From assembly GCA_031284665.1 (NCBI GenBank), contig JAITXR010000015.1, positions 1 to 6,547 on the forward strand: a DNA stretch of 6,547 bases. Direction: 5' to 3'. This document shows, in pieces, positions 1 to 6,270 of this stretch (its first letter is position 1; each line of letters opens with the position of its first letter). Below the pieces are notes generated by a model that was given only the letters and a program-made list of their open reading frames with translations, was not told the origin of the DNA and did not search any database. Made by a program: the position numbers and the translations under genes. The DNA is from Paludibacter sp. (GTDB lineage Bacteria; Bacteroidota; Bacteroidia; Bacteroidales; Paludibacteraceae).

Positions 1-186
1 TTTGAAGTACCTACCGCATTGCCCGGAGTTGACTCAAAAATCCTTGACCCGCGCGACACTTATGCCGATGCTGCACAATGGAACGAAAAAGCCGAAGACT
101 TGTCCGCTCGTTTTATTAAAAATTTCGACAAATTCACCGGAAACGACGCAGGAAAAGCTCTTGTAAAGGCTGGACCGAAACTCTAA
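1..186 (+). CDS. pckA: Phosphoenolpyruvate carboxykinase (ATP), C-terminal end only
   Basis: Frame 1 is open from the window edge to a TAA at 184-186 and encodes the last 61 residues of the protein. The peptide matches my recollection of the ATP-type PEP carboxykinase C-terminus very closely: [19 protein letters not shown], then an alanine/glutamate-rich helix with [17 protein letters not shown], and the characteristic end ALVKAGPKL. The enzyme (EC 4.1.1.49) is cytoplasmic and interconverts oxaloacetate plus ATP with PEP, CO2 and ADP; in fermentative Bacteroidetes it often runs in the CO2-fixing direction towards succinate. The catalytic and nucleotide-binding parts lie upstream of the window, so their integrity cannot be judged. 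The gene appears to end its transcription unit, because a strong hairpin terminator follows 27 bases after the stop codon. Confidence 0.95.
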   Translation, partial: FEVPTALPGVDSKILDPRDTYADAAQWNEKAEDLSARFIKNFDKFTGNDAGKALVKAGPKL

Positions 187-212
187 AAGGGTAAAATTTA
201 GAATATGAAATG

Positions 213-254
213 AAAAGTGCGAGGAGATTTTTTCTTCTTCGCACTTTTTTTTTT
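213..254 (+). terminator. Rho-independent terminator of pckA
   Basis: A perfect 10-bp stem pairs 213-222 (AAAAGTGCGA) with 239-248 (TCGCACTTTT), and it can be extended inward by weaker G-T-containing pairs. The T run at 245-254 forms the 3' side of the stem and continues past it. The position just after the pckA stop codon and the T tract on the + strand make this a standard intrinsic terminator. Confidence 0.9.
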
Positions 255-440
255 GCGTATATACCCACTCGCGCCAATTTGCAATCGGAGTGTTGGTGTT
301 TGTCAAGGCACGGATTACAAGACTTGTACCGATATGGCGGTATCCGCGCCAGCAGATATTTCAAAATATATTTTTTATCCACCCATTCGGAAATATCAAA
401 GCGCGAAGATGCGTTGCTTTCGTCATTTCGCGCCTTCGCC
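255..440. other. Gene-free, GC-richer segment with nested inverted repeats; possible decayed dispersed repeat
   Basis: No reading frame here looks like a protein; the short open frames on both strands have odd composition and mutually overlap. The segment is visibly more GC-rich than the A/T-rich sequence after 500. It contains several inverted repeats: TACAA 316-320 with TTGTA 324-328; CGGAT 311-315 with ATCCG 342-346; GGCG 336-339 with CGCC 347-350; and GCGCGAA 401-407 with TTCGCGC 427-433. The stretch around CGGATTACAAG...ATCCGCGCCAGCAG resembles, from memory, GATTACAAATCC-type palindromic sequences scattered in intergenic regions of Bacteroidales. That link is unverified. It could equally be the remnant of a small RNA or an old insertion. 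Confidence 0.35.
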
Positions 441-471
441 CCTTCGTCCTTTCTATACGTTTAACACAAAA

Positions 472-498
472 TCTGCCGTAAAATAAATTTACGGCAGA
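472..498. other. Perfect 11-bp hairpin, orphan terminator-like
   Basis: TCTGCCGTAAA at 472-482 is exactly complementary to TTTACGGCAGA at 488-498, leaving a 5-base loop. There is no T tract after it on the + strand. On the - strand the stem is followed by TTTTGTGTTAA, so it would work better as a terminator of leftward transcription, yet no leftward gene precedes it. It could be a remnant terminator, an RNA-processing structure or a protein-binding palindrome. The following stretch, 499-681, is A/T-rich and shows nothing I can name apart from a short palindrome AGGTT-AC-AACCT at 648-659. Confidence 0.5.
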
Positions 499-681
499 CT
501 AAGCAAGCACACACGATTATTAACCTTATAAAAACCTTCTATTTTATGTAAAAGTACAAAGAAATATAATAAGTAAAATTAAATTTTGTTACCAATACTT
601 TTCTGTAAGTACCGTCAGAGTAAAATTTGAAACATTTTTTTTGCCGCAGGTTACAACCTAATTGTTTATGAAAAAGAAACG

Positions 682-719
682 GTCAATTATTCGGCGAATT
701 ATTGACATTTTCGGCGAAA
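682..719. promoter_or_regulatory. Two operator-like palindromes sharing the core TTCGGCGAA, 20 bp apart
   Basis: Bases 682-706 form a 25-bp palindrome centred on G694: outer arms GTCAAT/ATTGAC, inner arms ATTCG/CGAAT, with one mismatched pair between them. A second, shorter palindrome centred on G714 (arms TTTCG 709-713 and CGAAA 715-719) repeats the core TTCGGCGAA. The centre-to-centre distance of 20 bp is about two helical turns, so both sites would face the same side of the DNA. The pair ends 22 bp upstream of the -33 element of the next promoter, a typical place for a dimeric regulator. The regulator is unknown, and function is inferred from symmetry and position only. Confidence 0.5.
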
Positions 720-741
720 TAGTTGATAATATTTTTTTTTT

Positions 742-773
742 TTTGTTTTATCAAAAATAAAAACATATCTTTG
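742..773 (+). promoter_or_regulatory. Bacteroidetes-type promoter (-33 TTTG, -7 TAnnTTTG) for the E2-like gene
   Basis: TTTG at 742-745 and TATCTTTG at 766-773 are separated by 20 bases, matching the -33 TTTG and -7 TAnnTTTG elements used by the primary sigma factor of Bacteroidetes. Transcription would start around 778-780, giving a leader of about 40 bases before the ATG at 818. The leader is A-rich with no Shine-Dalgarno sequence, as is usual in this phylum. A long T tract (732-744) runs into the -33 element. Confidence 0.8.
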
Positions 774-817
774 CACACTGTTAATCTTGAAGCAAACCAT
801 AAATACACACAAAAAAA

Positions 818-1762
818 ATGGAAAAGAAAAATAGACTGAATTACTGGAAAAATCGTTATGGCGACCGTTATGACGGATGGCGAGTACGTAACTTAGATGC
901 CGTATTTGCAGCAATACCATTTTTTCTTCGTACTCGAATCGACGCTCAAAATTACTTTGAAGAACGAGTGCCTATTGACCATTTAGAACAATTTATCCGC
1001 GATCATAAAGAGGATATTCCCGACCTTTCGATTATGCACATCGTAATGGCTGCTTTAGTAAGATTATATTCGCAGCGTCCGCATTTAAATCGATTTGTGG
1101 TATGGAATAAAATTTATGCCCGAAATCACGTAAATATAGCGCTTGTTATAAAGCGGTCGATGAAAGACGACGGCGAGGAAACGCTTATAAAACCATATTT
1201 TTTGCCAACCGACACTATTAAAGATGTGGTGGGAAAAGTAAAAGCTGAATTGGATGCCAATCAACACGAAGGGCAAGAAAATTCATCAGATAAAGTATCG
1301 AAATTATTCCGTATGTTGCCCCCTTGGTTAGTGCGTTTTGCGGTATGGGCATTGCTAAATATGGATAAAGTGGGCATTATGCCAAAAATTATTTTCAAAG
1401 CATCGCCTTGGCATAGCGGTATTTTTATTACAAATATAGGCTCAATTGGAGTAGAATCAATATATCATCATCTATACGAATTTGGAACTTGCAGTATGTT
1501 TGTGGCAATGGGGAAAAAATCGCGTCGCCATAATTTTAATCGCGAAGGCAAACTTGCGGAGTACAAAAGCATTTTACTTAAATTTGTGATGGACGAAAGA
1601 GTGTGCGACGGATATTATTATGCATCATCAATGCGATTGCTCAATAAAATCCTCAGCGACCCTGCTACATTGCTTACTCCGCCCGAAAATGTGGTGTTAG
1701 ACGATGGCGTTGACCGTAAACCGGAGCCAAAAGAAACTTGGTTTAACACTACAAGCATTTGA
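818..1762 (+). CDS. E2/chloramphenicol-acetyltransferase-fold protein lacking the catalytic His
   Basis: The 314-residue protein resembles the catalytic domain of 2-oxoacid dehydrogenase E2 acyltransferases, without lipoyl or E1/E3-binding domains. Recognisable blocks are PHLNRFVVWNKIYARNHVNIALVIKR (88-113, split here as PHLNRF and HVNIALV), FITNIGSIG (203-211, matching the FTISNLGxxG region), FGTCSMFVAMGK (222-233) and MDERVCDG (258-265). In active members the last motif reads DHRxxDG and its His is the acyl-transfer base; here position 260 is Glu. The SNLG serine is also Thr205. Residues 165-185 are unusually hydrophobic for this fold. No E1, E3 or other dehydrogenase gene is nearby, so a role in such a complex is not supported. 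It is probably cytoplasmic, either a non-catalytic relative or an enzyme with altered chemistry. The ATG at 818 fits the promoter at 742-773. It may be cotranscribed with the DUF349 gene 74 bp downstream. Confidence 0.8.
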   Translation: MEKKNRLNYWKNRYGDRYDGWRVRNLDAVFAAIPFFLRTRIDAQNYFEERVPIDHLEQFIRDHKEDIPDLSIMHIVMAALVRLYSQRPHLNRFVVWNKIYARNHVNIALVIKRSMKDDGEETLIKPYFLPTDTIKDVVGKVKAELDANQHEGQENSSDKVSKLFRMLPPWLVRFAVWALLNMDKVGIMPKIIFKASPWHSGIFITNIGSIGVESIYHHLYEFGTCSMFVAMGKKSRRHNFNREGKLAEYKSILLKFVMDERVCDGYYYASSMRLLNKILSDPATLLTPPENVVLDDGVDRKPEPKETWFNTTSI

Positions 1763-1836
1763 TATATTAACAACTAATTGAAAAAAAATTACACAATAAA
1801 ATAAACGTGTATAAGCACAAAAATTTTTAATTTATT

Positions 1837-4056
1837 ATGAACGAACTCGAACCAAAACAGGTTGTAGAACCTGAACTCGTGTCGCAGGAAGAAAATACTG
1901 CTGCAACCATCGACGTAACTGAACAGGAAACAAGCACAGAAACGCCGAAAATTTCCGAAACATCCGTTTTAGATGACGAAACCGTAACAGTTGCTACCGA
2001 CTTGCCGGAAACTGCCGAAACTCCGAAAATCTCTGAAGTTCCCGAAGAAAGCCAAGAAAGTATTAATGTCGAAACTGAGCAAGAAGTAGTTTCAAATACT
2101 GAATCCGAAGTTCAGACAGAACAGGAAACAGAAGCCGAAACGAAAATTGAGCCGGAAGTAGATTTAGTTCCTGAAACGGAAATTCAAGCCGATTTGGAAA
2201 CTCAACCAGAGCCGGAAGCAGAAACAGAGCCGAAAACAGATTTAATTGAAACTGAAACTCAAGCCGAAACAGCAACAGAAGTTGAAACGGAAATTGAGCA
2301 AAAAGCAGAAGTAAAGCCTGAGCCGGAAATTACTGCTACATCTGATTTAGATAGTTTAACGTTATCTGAATTAGTCGATTATCTTCGGAAATTGGTTGAC
2401 GACGAGGTTACGGAAGTGAAACAAAAGGTAGAATTGGTAAAACAGATATTTTATCGGAAATTCAATGCCGCAGCAGCAGCCGCAAGACAACAATTTATTG
2501 CCGATGGCGGAAACGAGGGAGAGTTCAAAATAGAAAAAGACGAAAACGAAGAAGCACTCAAATCGCTACTGAACGAATTTCGTCAGAAAAAAGCAAAATA
2601 CAACGAACAACAGGATAAAGATAAAGAAAATAATCTGCTCCAAAAACAGCATATTTTGCAACAAATGCGAACATTTATCGAAAGTAACGAAGATGTATCG
2701 ACATTTATTGCGGAATTTAAAAACCTTCAGCAAAAATGGAAAACTATCGGGCAAATACCGGCAACCCATAATACTGAAATTTGGAAACAATATGGTAGAT
2801 TTCAAGAATTATTCTGGGATTTGGTAAAACTTAATAACGAATTTCGCGAACTTGATTTCCGCAAAAATTGGGAAGCAAAAATTTTGCTTTGCGAGAATGC
2901 CGAACGCCTCGAAAATGAGGAAAACGTTGTGGCAGCATTCCAAACTTTACAAAAATTACACAACGAATGGCACGAACTTGGACCTGTACAACGCGAATTG
3001 CGTGAAGAAATCTGGACTCGATTCAAAAATGCATCGGCTGTAGTAAATAAAAAACACCAAGCATATTTTGAAACTGTAAGACAAGACGAAAACGATAATC
3101 TGGCAGCAAAAACCGAAATTTGCGAAAAAGCCGAAGCCTTCGATTTCAGTAATTTCAAAAGTTACAACGAATGGGAAGATGGGACAAGCGTAGTAATTGC
3201 ATTGCAAAACGATTGGAAAAAAATCGGATTTGCATCGCGCAAGTATAACCAGAAAATTTTCGACCGTTTCCGTCGCGCTTGTGATGCATTTTTTGCTGCA
3301 AAATCGGATTTTTACAAGGAAGAAAAAACATTGCTTGCACAAAATCTTGAAAAGAAAATCACACTTTGCAAAAAAGCCGAAGAACTCAAAGACAGTGCCG
3401 AATGGAAAGAAACCGCCGAAAAAATAATGGAACTCCAAAAAGAATGGAAAACAATAGGCAGAGTGGCACGTAAACAGTCGGATATAGTTTGGAAACGATT
3501 TATTGACGCTTGCGATTATTTCTTTGAACAAAAAGCAAAAAATTCGTCGGGGCAACACAATGCGGAACTTGAAAACCTCGAAAAGAAAAAAGCCATTATT
3601 GCTCAACTCGAAAACTTTGAATACACAGGCAACAATGCCGAAAGTATTGAGAAAATTAAACAGTTGGTAGCCGAATGGAACGAAATTGGGCACGTCCCAT
3701 TTCGCGACAAAGAGAAAATGTACAAAGCATTCCGCGCCCAAGTTGATAAGCATTTCGACGCTTTGAAAGTTGACCAGTCGGCACGACGGTCGAATAATTT
3801 CCGCAGAAATGGCTCGCAAGATTTCCCAAAACAAAACAGTGAAGAAAAAACGTATCGCGATCGCGACCGCTTAGTACGCTCTTTTGAACATTTGAAACAA
3901 GAAATAGCAACTTACGAAAATAATTTTGGTTTCCTAACTCAATCGACTAAAAAAGGAAGTGGTTTGATACAACAAATGGAACAAAAAATAGAATCGTTGA
4001 AAGCCGAAAGAGACCAACTGGAACAAAAAATTAAACTTATGGACGAGAATAATTAA
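1837..4056 (+). CDS. DUF349 repeat protein with acidic N-terminal extension
   Basis: This 739-residue protein has three parts. Residues 1-168 are a low-complexity, strongly acidic stretch of Glu, Thr, Pro, Val and Ala, with loosely repeated phrases such as ETPKISE and EPEAETEP. Residues from about 174 carry LTLSELVDYLRKLVDD and then helices leading into five DUF349 repeats, each marked by a W-x-x-x/I-G motif followed by a helix with an aromatic-rich end: W301 (KWKTIGQIP), W378 (EWHELGPVQ), W460 (DWKKIGFAS), W537 (EWKTIGRVA) and W614 (EWNEIGHVP), spaced 77, 82, 77 and 77 residues. Residues from about 680 to the end form a charged coiled coil. There is no signal peptide or membrane segment, so it should be cytoplasmic. 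DUF349 proteins are common in Bacteroidetes but their function is not established. The start is the first ATG in an A/T-rich leader without a Shine-Dalgarno sequence. I see no -7 motif in the 74-bp gap before it, so it may depend on the upstream promoter. Confidence 0.9.
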   Translation: MNELEPKQVVEPELVSQEENTAATIDVTEQETSTETPKISETSVLDDETVTVATDLPETAETPKISEVPEESQESINVETEQEVVSNTESEVQTEQETEAETKIEPEVDLVPETEIQADLETQPEPEAETEPKTDLIETETQAETATEVETEIEQKAEVKPEPEITATSDLDSLTLSELVDYLRKLVDDEVTEVKQKVELVKQIFYRKFNAAAAAARQQFIADGGNEGEFKIEKDENEEALKSLLNEFRQKKAKYNEQQDKDKENNLLQKQHILQQMRTFIESNEDVSTFIAEFKNLQQKWKTIGQIPATHNTEIWKQYGRFQELFWDLVKLNNEFRELDFRKNWEAKILLCENAERLENEENVVAAFQTLQKLHNEWHELGPVQRELREEIWTRFKNASAVVNKKHQAYFETVRQDENDNLAAKTEICEKAEAFDFSNFKSYNEWEDGTSVVIALQNDWKKIGFASRKYNQKIFDRFRRACDAFFAAKSDFYKEEKTLLAQNLEKKITLCKKAEELKDSAEWKETAEKIMELQKEWKTIGRVARKQSDIVWKRFIDACDYFFEQKAKNSSGQHNAELENLEKKKAIIAQLENFEYTGNNAESIEKIKQLVAEWNEIGHVPFRDKEKMYKAFRAQVDKHFDALKVDQSARRSNNFRRNGSQDFPKQNSEEKTYRDRDRLVRSFEHLKQEIATYENNFGFLTQSTKKGSGLIQQMEQKIESLKAERDQLEQKIKLMDENN

Positions 4057-4082
4057 AGTTTTGGTAATTTTCTAAAAACAAA

Positions 4083-4127
4083 ATAGGATTGTCGAGGTTT
4101 ATATGCCTGACAATCCTATATTTTTTT
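4083..4127. terminator. Bidirectional intrinsic terminator between convergent genes
   Basis: A perfect 11-bp stem pairs 4083-4093 (ATAGGATTGTC) with 4109-4119 (GACAATCCTAT). It extends past a bulged G by AGG 4095-4097 with CCT 4106-4108, leaving an 8-base loop. The T run 4121-4127 serves the + strand DUF349 gene, which ends at 4056. On the - strand the stem is followed by a T-rich TATTTTGTTTTTAG, so it can also stop the convergent gene, whose stop codon at 4126-4128 touches it. Confidence 0.9.
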
Positions 4128-6171
4128 ACTGATTTTCGTTCAATAATCGGTTTTCGGTATTTATTACTTCTTGTAACTTATTGGCAATTAGAACGGTAAG
4201 TTGAGGGATGGAACTTTCTAATTGTAAAATTTGCTCCGTCAGTTGTTCTTTTTCAGTATTATCTTCGATTGTAGTATATTGCAAACGGGCGTTTTCTAAT
4301 TCTTTTTGTTGTGCTTGCAATAATTGTGTCATCTGCTGATAATCGTTGAAATAATTCAAAGCATCACTACTTTTAAACTGATTTTTATTGAGATAAATTG
4401 TTAAGTCATTGATAATTATGTGAATTGCTTCGGAATAAATAGTTTTTATTATTTCCGGTTTTATGCTGTCAATTTTTGGGATTTCAGTTTTCACTGTATT
4501 TTGCGGAATAATATCTGCAATTATCTCAGTATCAGGTTTTTGGACTTCCGTAGTGTCAAACAGAATAATTATTTCCGGTTGTATGCTGTCAATTTCTTGG
4601 ATTTCTGTTTTTGCTGTATCTTGCAGGATATTATCTATAATTATTTCATTATCAGGTTTTTTCGTTTCCACAGTATAAAGCGGTGTAATTATTTCAGGTG
4701 TTATACTGTCAATTTTTGGAATTTCCGTTTTTGCCGTATCTTGTGGAATAATATCTACAATTACCTCATTATCAGGCTTTTGAATTTCCACAGTATCAAT
4801 CAGGATAATTATTTCAGGTGTTATACTGTCAATTTTTGGAATTTCCGTTTTTACCGTATCTTGCGTAACAATATCTGCAATTACATCAGTGTCAGGCTTT
4901 TGAATTTCCACAGTATCAATCAGGATAATTATTTCAGGTTTTATGCTGTCGATTTTTGGGATTTCTGTTTTTGCCGTATCTTGCGGAATAATATCTGCAA
5001 TTACTTCAGTGTCAGGCTTTTGAATTTCCACAGTATCAAGCGGTATAATTATTTCAGGTTTTATGCTGTCGATTTTTGGAATTTCCGTTTTTGCTATATC
5101 TTGCGGAATAGAATCTGTAATTAGCTGCGATAAGTGGCGGTTGTCTGTTCGTACTTTTTGCAAATTTGCTCGTTGGCGCAGATATACACTATCGGCACTG
5201 TACAAGGTTTTGCGGACATTATCGATTGCAAAATGGTATAACATAACCTTATCTTTTGGCTGGCGGCGGTCGGTAGCAAACCAGCCTGTGCCATCCTCTT
5301 GGTCAATAATCATCATATAATCGTTGTCGGGCGAATTGTATGGCATACCAATATTAATAGGTGGCAAATAATTTTGCGAGGCAGGCAAAAAGCGCGTTAC
5401 CAAAATATCGTAACCACCAATAGAATTATCGCCGTCGGAGGCAAAATAAAGTGTCAGCCCGTCAAGCATCAAAAAAGGAAAACTCTCATTGCCTTTGGTA
5501 TTTACGAGGTCGGAAAGTGCCTGAGGAATCGAAAATCTACTTTGCAATTTATAGGAGTAAAAAATGTCGAGAGTACCTTTATCGGTAATTTCCGAGAAAA
5601 AATGGCGGTCATTTCGTTCGGTAGTATAATGAGTTTTATCGGTGTTTTTTTCTTTACTCAGAGTTCCAAGCGATTTTGAAAATTTCACAAAATCCAAAAA
5701 ATTCTCTTTATTGGCTTGCACCGAGTCGATAATTGCCACATCTTCGGTTTGCAAAAGCATTTCTTGCGCTAAATTTGCTCGACGAATACTTTGTTTTGTC
5801 TTAGTAATTCGGGCATCATTGATGGGCAAATTTTCCAAAAAATCAGAATAAGCATCGGCAGCCAAATCAAAATAATACGAGCGAAAATATATTTCTCCAA
5901 GATAAAAATAAGAATCCGAGTTGTATTCGGTTGTTTTCAGAAATATTTCCTTTGCCCGATTATAGTCGCCAAGTTCGTAATTACAGCGGGCAAGGCGATA
6001 ATAGTACAAAGGTAATTGATTGGTTTTCAACAAATCGGAATACAGTTCGCGAGCGCGGGCATAATTTCCGTTGTTAAAAAGTTGTTCGCCTTCTGCTGCT
6101 GTCTGACCTGATATTTCAGCACAACATAGAATAGAAAAAAATAGTAATAATATGTAAATTTGTTTTGACAT
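4126..6171 (-). CDS. Secreted TPR and PD40 beta-propeller protein with 40-aa tandem repeats and C-terminal coiled coil
   Basis: The 681-residue protein starts with a Sec signal peptide (hydrophobic core at about 5-17, probable cleavage near SGQ at 21-23). A Cys pair at 17-18 lies in the core, but the preceding residues do not fit a lipobox. Residues 25-135 are tetratricopeptide-like helices (FNNGNYARARELYSDLL, YYRLARCNYELGDYNRAKEI, YFYLGEIYFRSYYFDLAADA). Residues 230-303 contain PD40/WD40-like strands: FPFLMLDGLTLYFASDGD, GGYDILVTRF, then NIGMPYNSPDNDY and GWFATDRR. This order recalls PorE-type and related Bacteroidetes envelope proteins, but no carboxypeptidase-regulatory or OmpA peptidoglycan-binding domain follows. 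Instead, residues 354-575 are tandem 40-residue repeats and about 590-681 a Gln/Glu-rich coiled coil. Likely periplasmic or outer-membrane associated; the exact role is unknown. It follows the glycosyltransferase gene by 99 bp on the same strand. No TAnnTTTG box is visible in that gap, so cotranscription is possible. Confidence 0.85.
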   Translation of the reverse strand: MSKQIYILLLFFSILCCAEISGQTAAEGEQLFNNGNYARARELYSDLLKTNQLPLYYYRLARCNYELGDYNRAKEIFLKTTEYNSDSYFYLGEIYFRSYYFDLAADAYSDFLENLPINDARITKTKQSIRRANLAQEMLLQTEDVAIIDSVQANKENFLDFVKFSKSLGTLSKEKNTDKTHYTTERNDRHFFSEITDKGTLDIFYSYKLQSRFSIPQALSDLVNTKGNESFPFLMLDGLTLYFASDGDNSIGGYDILVTRFLPASQNYLPPINIGMPYNSPDNDYMMIIDQEDGTGWFATDRRQPKDKVMLYHFAIDNVRKTLYSADSVYLRQRANLQKVRTDNRHLSQLITDSIPQDIAKTEIPKIDSIKPEIIIPLDTVEIQKPDTEVIADIIPQDTAKTEIPKIDSIKPEIIILIDTVEIQKPDTDVIADIVTQDTVKTEIPKIDSITPEIIILIDTVEIQKPDNEVIVDIIPQDTAKTEIPKIDSITPEIITPLYTVETKKPDNEIIIDNILQDTAKTEIQEIDSIQPEIIILFDTTEVQKPDTEIIADIIPQNTVKTEIPKIDSIKPEIIKTIYSEAIHIIINDLTIYLNKNQFKSSDALNYFNDYQQMTQLLQAQQKELENARLQYTTIEDNTEKEQLTEQILQLESSIPQLTVLIANKLQEVINTENRLLNENQ
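4447..5112 (-). repeat. 120-bp in-frame tandem repeat, about 5.5 copies
   Basis: The period is exactly 120 bp, so each copy encodes 40 residues and the frame is kept. Units in protein order are residues 354-393, 394-433, 434-473, 474-513, 514-553 and a partial 554-575. The consensus begins IIPQDTAKTEIPKIDSIKPE and continues with a hydrophobic III/LID stretch, TVEIQKPDTEV and IAD. Bases 4801-4920 and 4921-5040 differ at only about ten positions by eye. Bases 4686-4732 are identical to 4806-4852 (47 bp), and units 3 and 4 share the variant DSITPEII. The fifth unit is the most diverged. This pattern fits repeated local duplication or gene conversion. The encoded segment, rich in Pro, Lys, Asp and Glu, may act as an extended spacer between the propeller and the coiled coil. 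Confidence 0.95.
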
Positions 6172-6270
6172 TACTAAATGAGTATAAATTTTTCCGTTAG
6201 TTAGTAGAAAATATTAAATAAGATTTTTCAAACTGCTCAAACCTTTTTATCTATACAAACCGATTAATTT

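Noticed and set aside
210..486. Overlapping short open frames on both strands in the pckA downstream region
   Set aside because: They begin inside the pckA terminator hairpin, overlap each other in several frames, and show no domain-like pattern or leader.
573..592. A/T-only inverted repeat GTAAAATT...AATTTTGTTAC
   Set aside because: Arms are almost entirely A/T in an A/T-rich region and contain a bulge; expected by chance.
2956..3834. A 292-codon - strand open frame inside the DUF349 gene, rich in Phe and Cys
   Set aside because: It is the reverse complement of Glu/Lys-rich coding sequence (GAA/AAA read as TTC/TTT). The + strand frame has five matching DUF349 repeats.
4420..5124. A long + strand open frame (234 codons) opposite the tandem repeats, encoding a Phe/Asn/Tyr-rich repetitive peptide
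   Set aside because: The 120-bp period is a multiple of three, so any frame without a stop in one unit stays open through all units. Its composition is unlike a real protein, and the - strand frame has a signal peptide and domains on either side.
6172..6270. Search for a promoter of the TPR/PD40 gene in the 99-bp gap upstream
   Set aside because: No TAnnTTTG match was found on the - strand; the TTTG-containing stretches lack the TA at the right distance.
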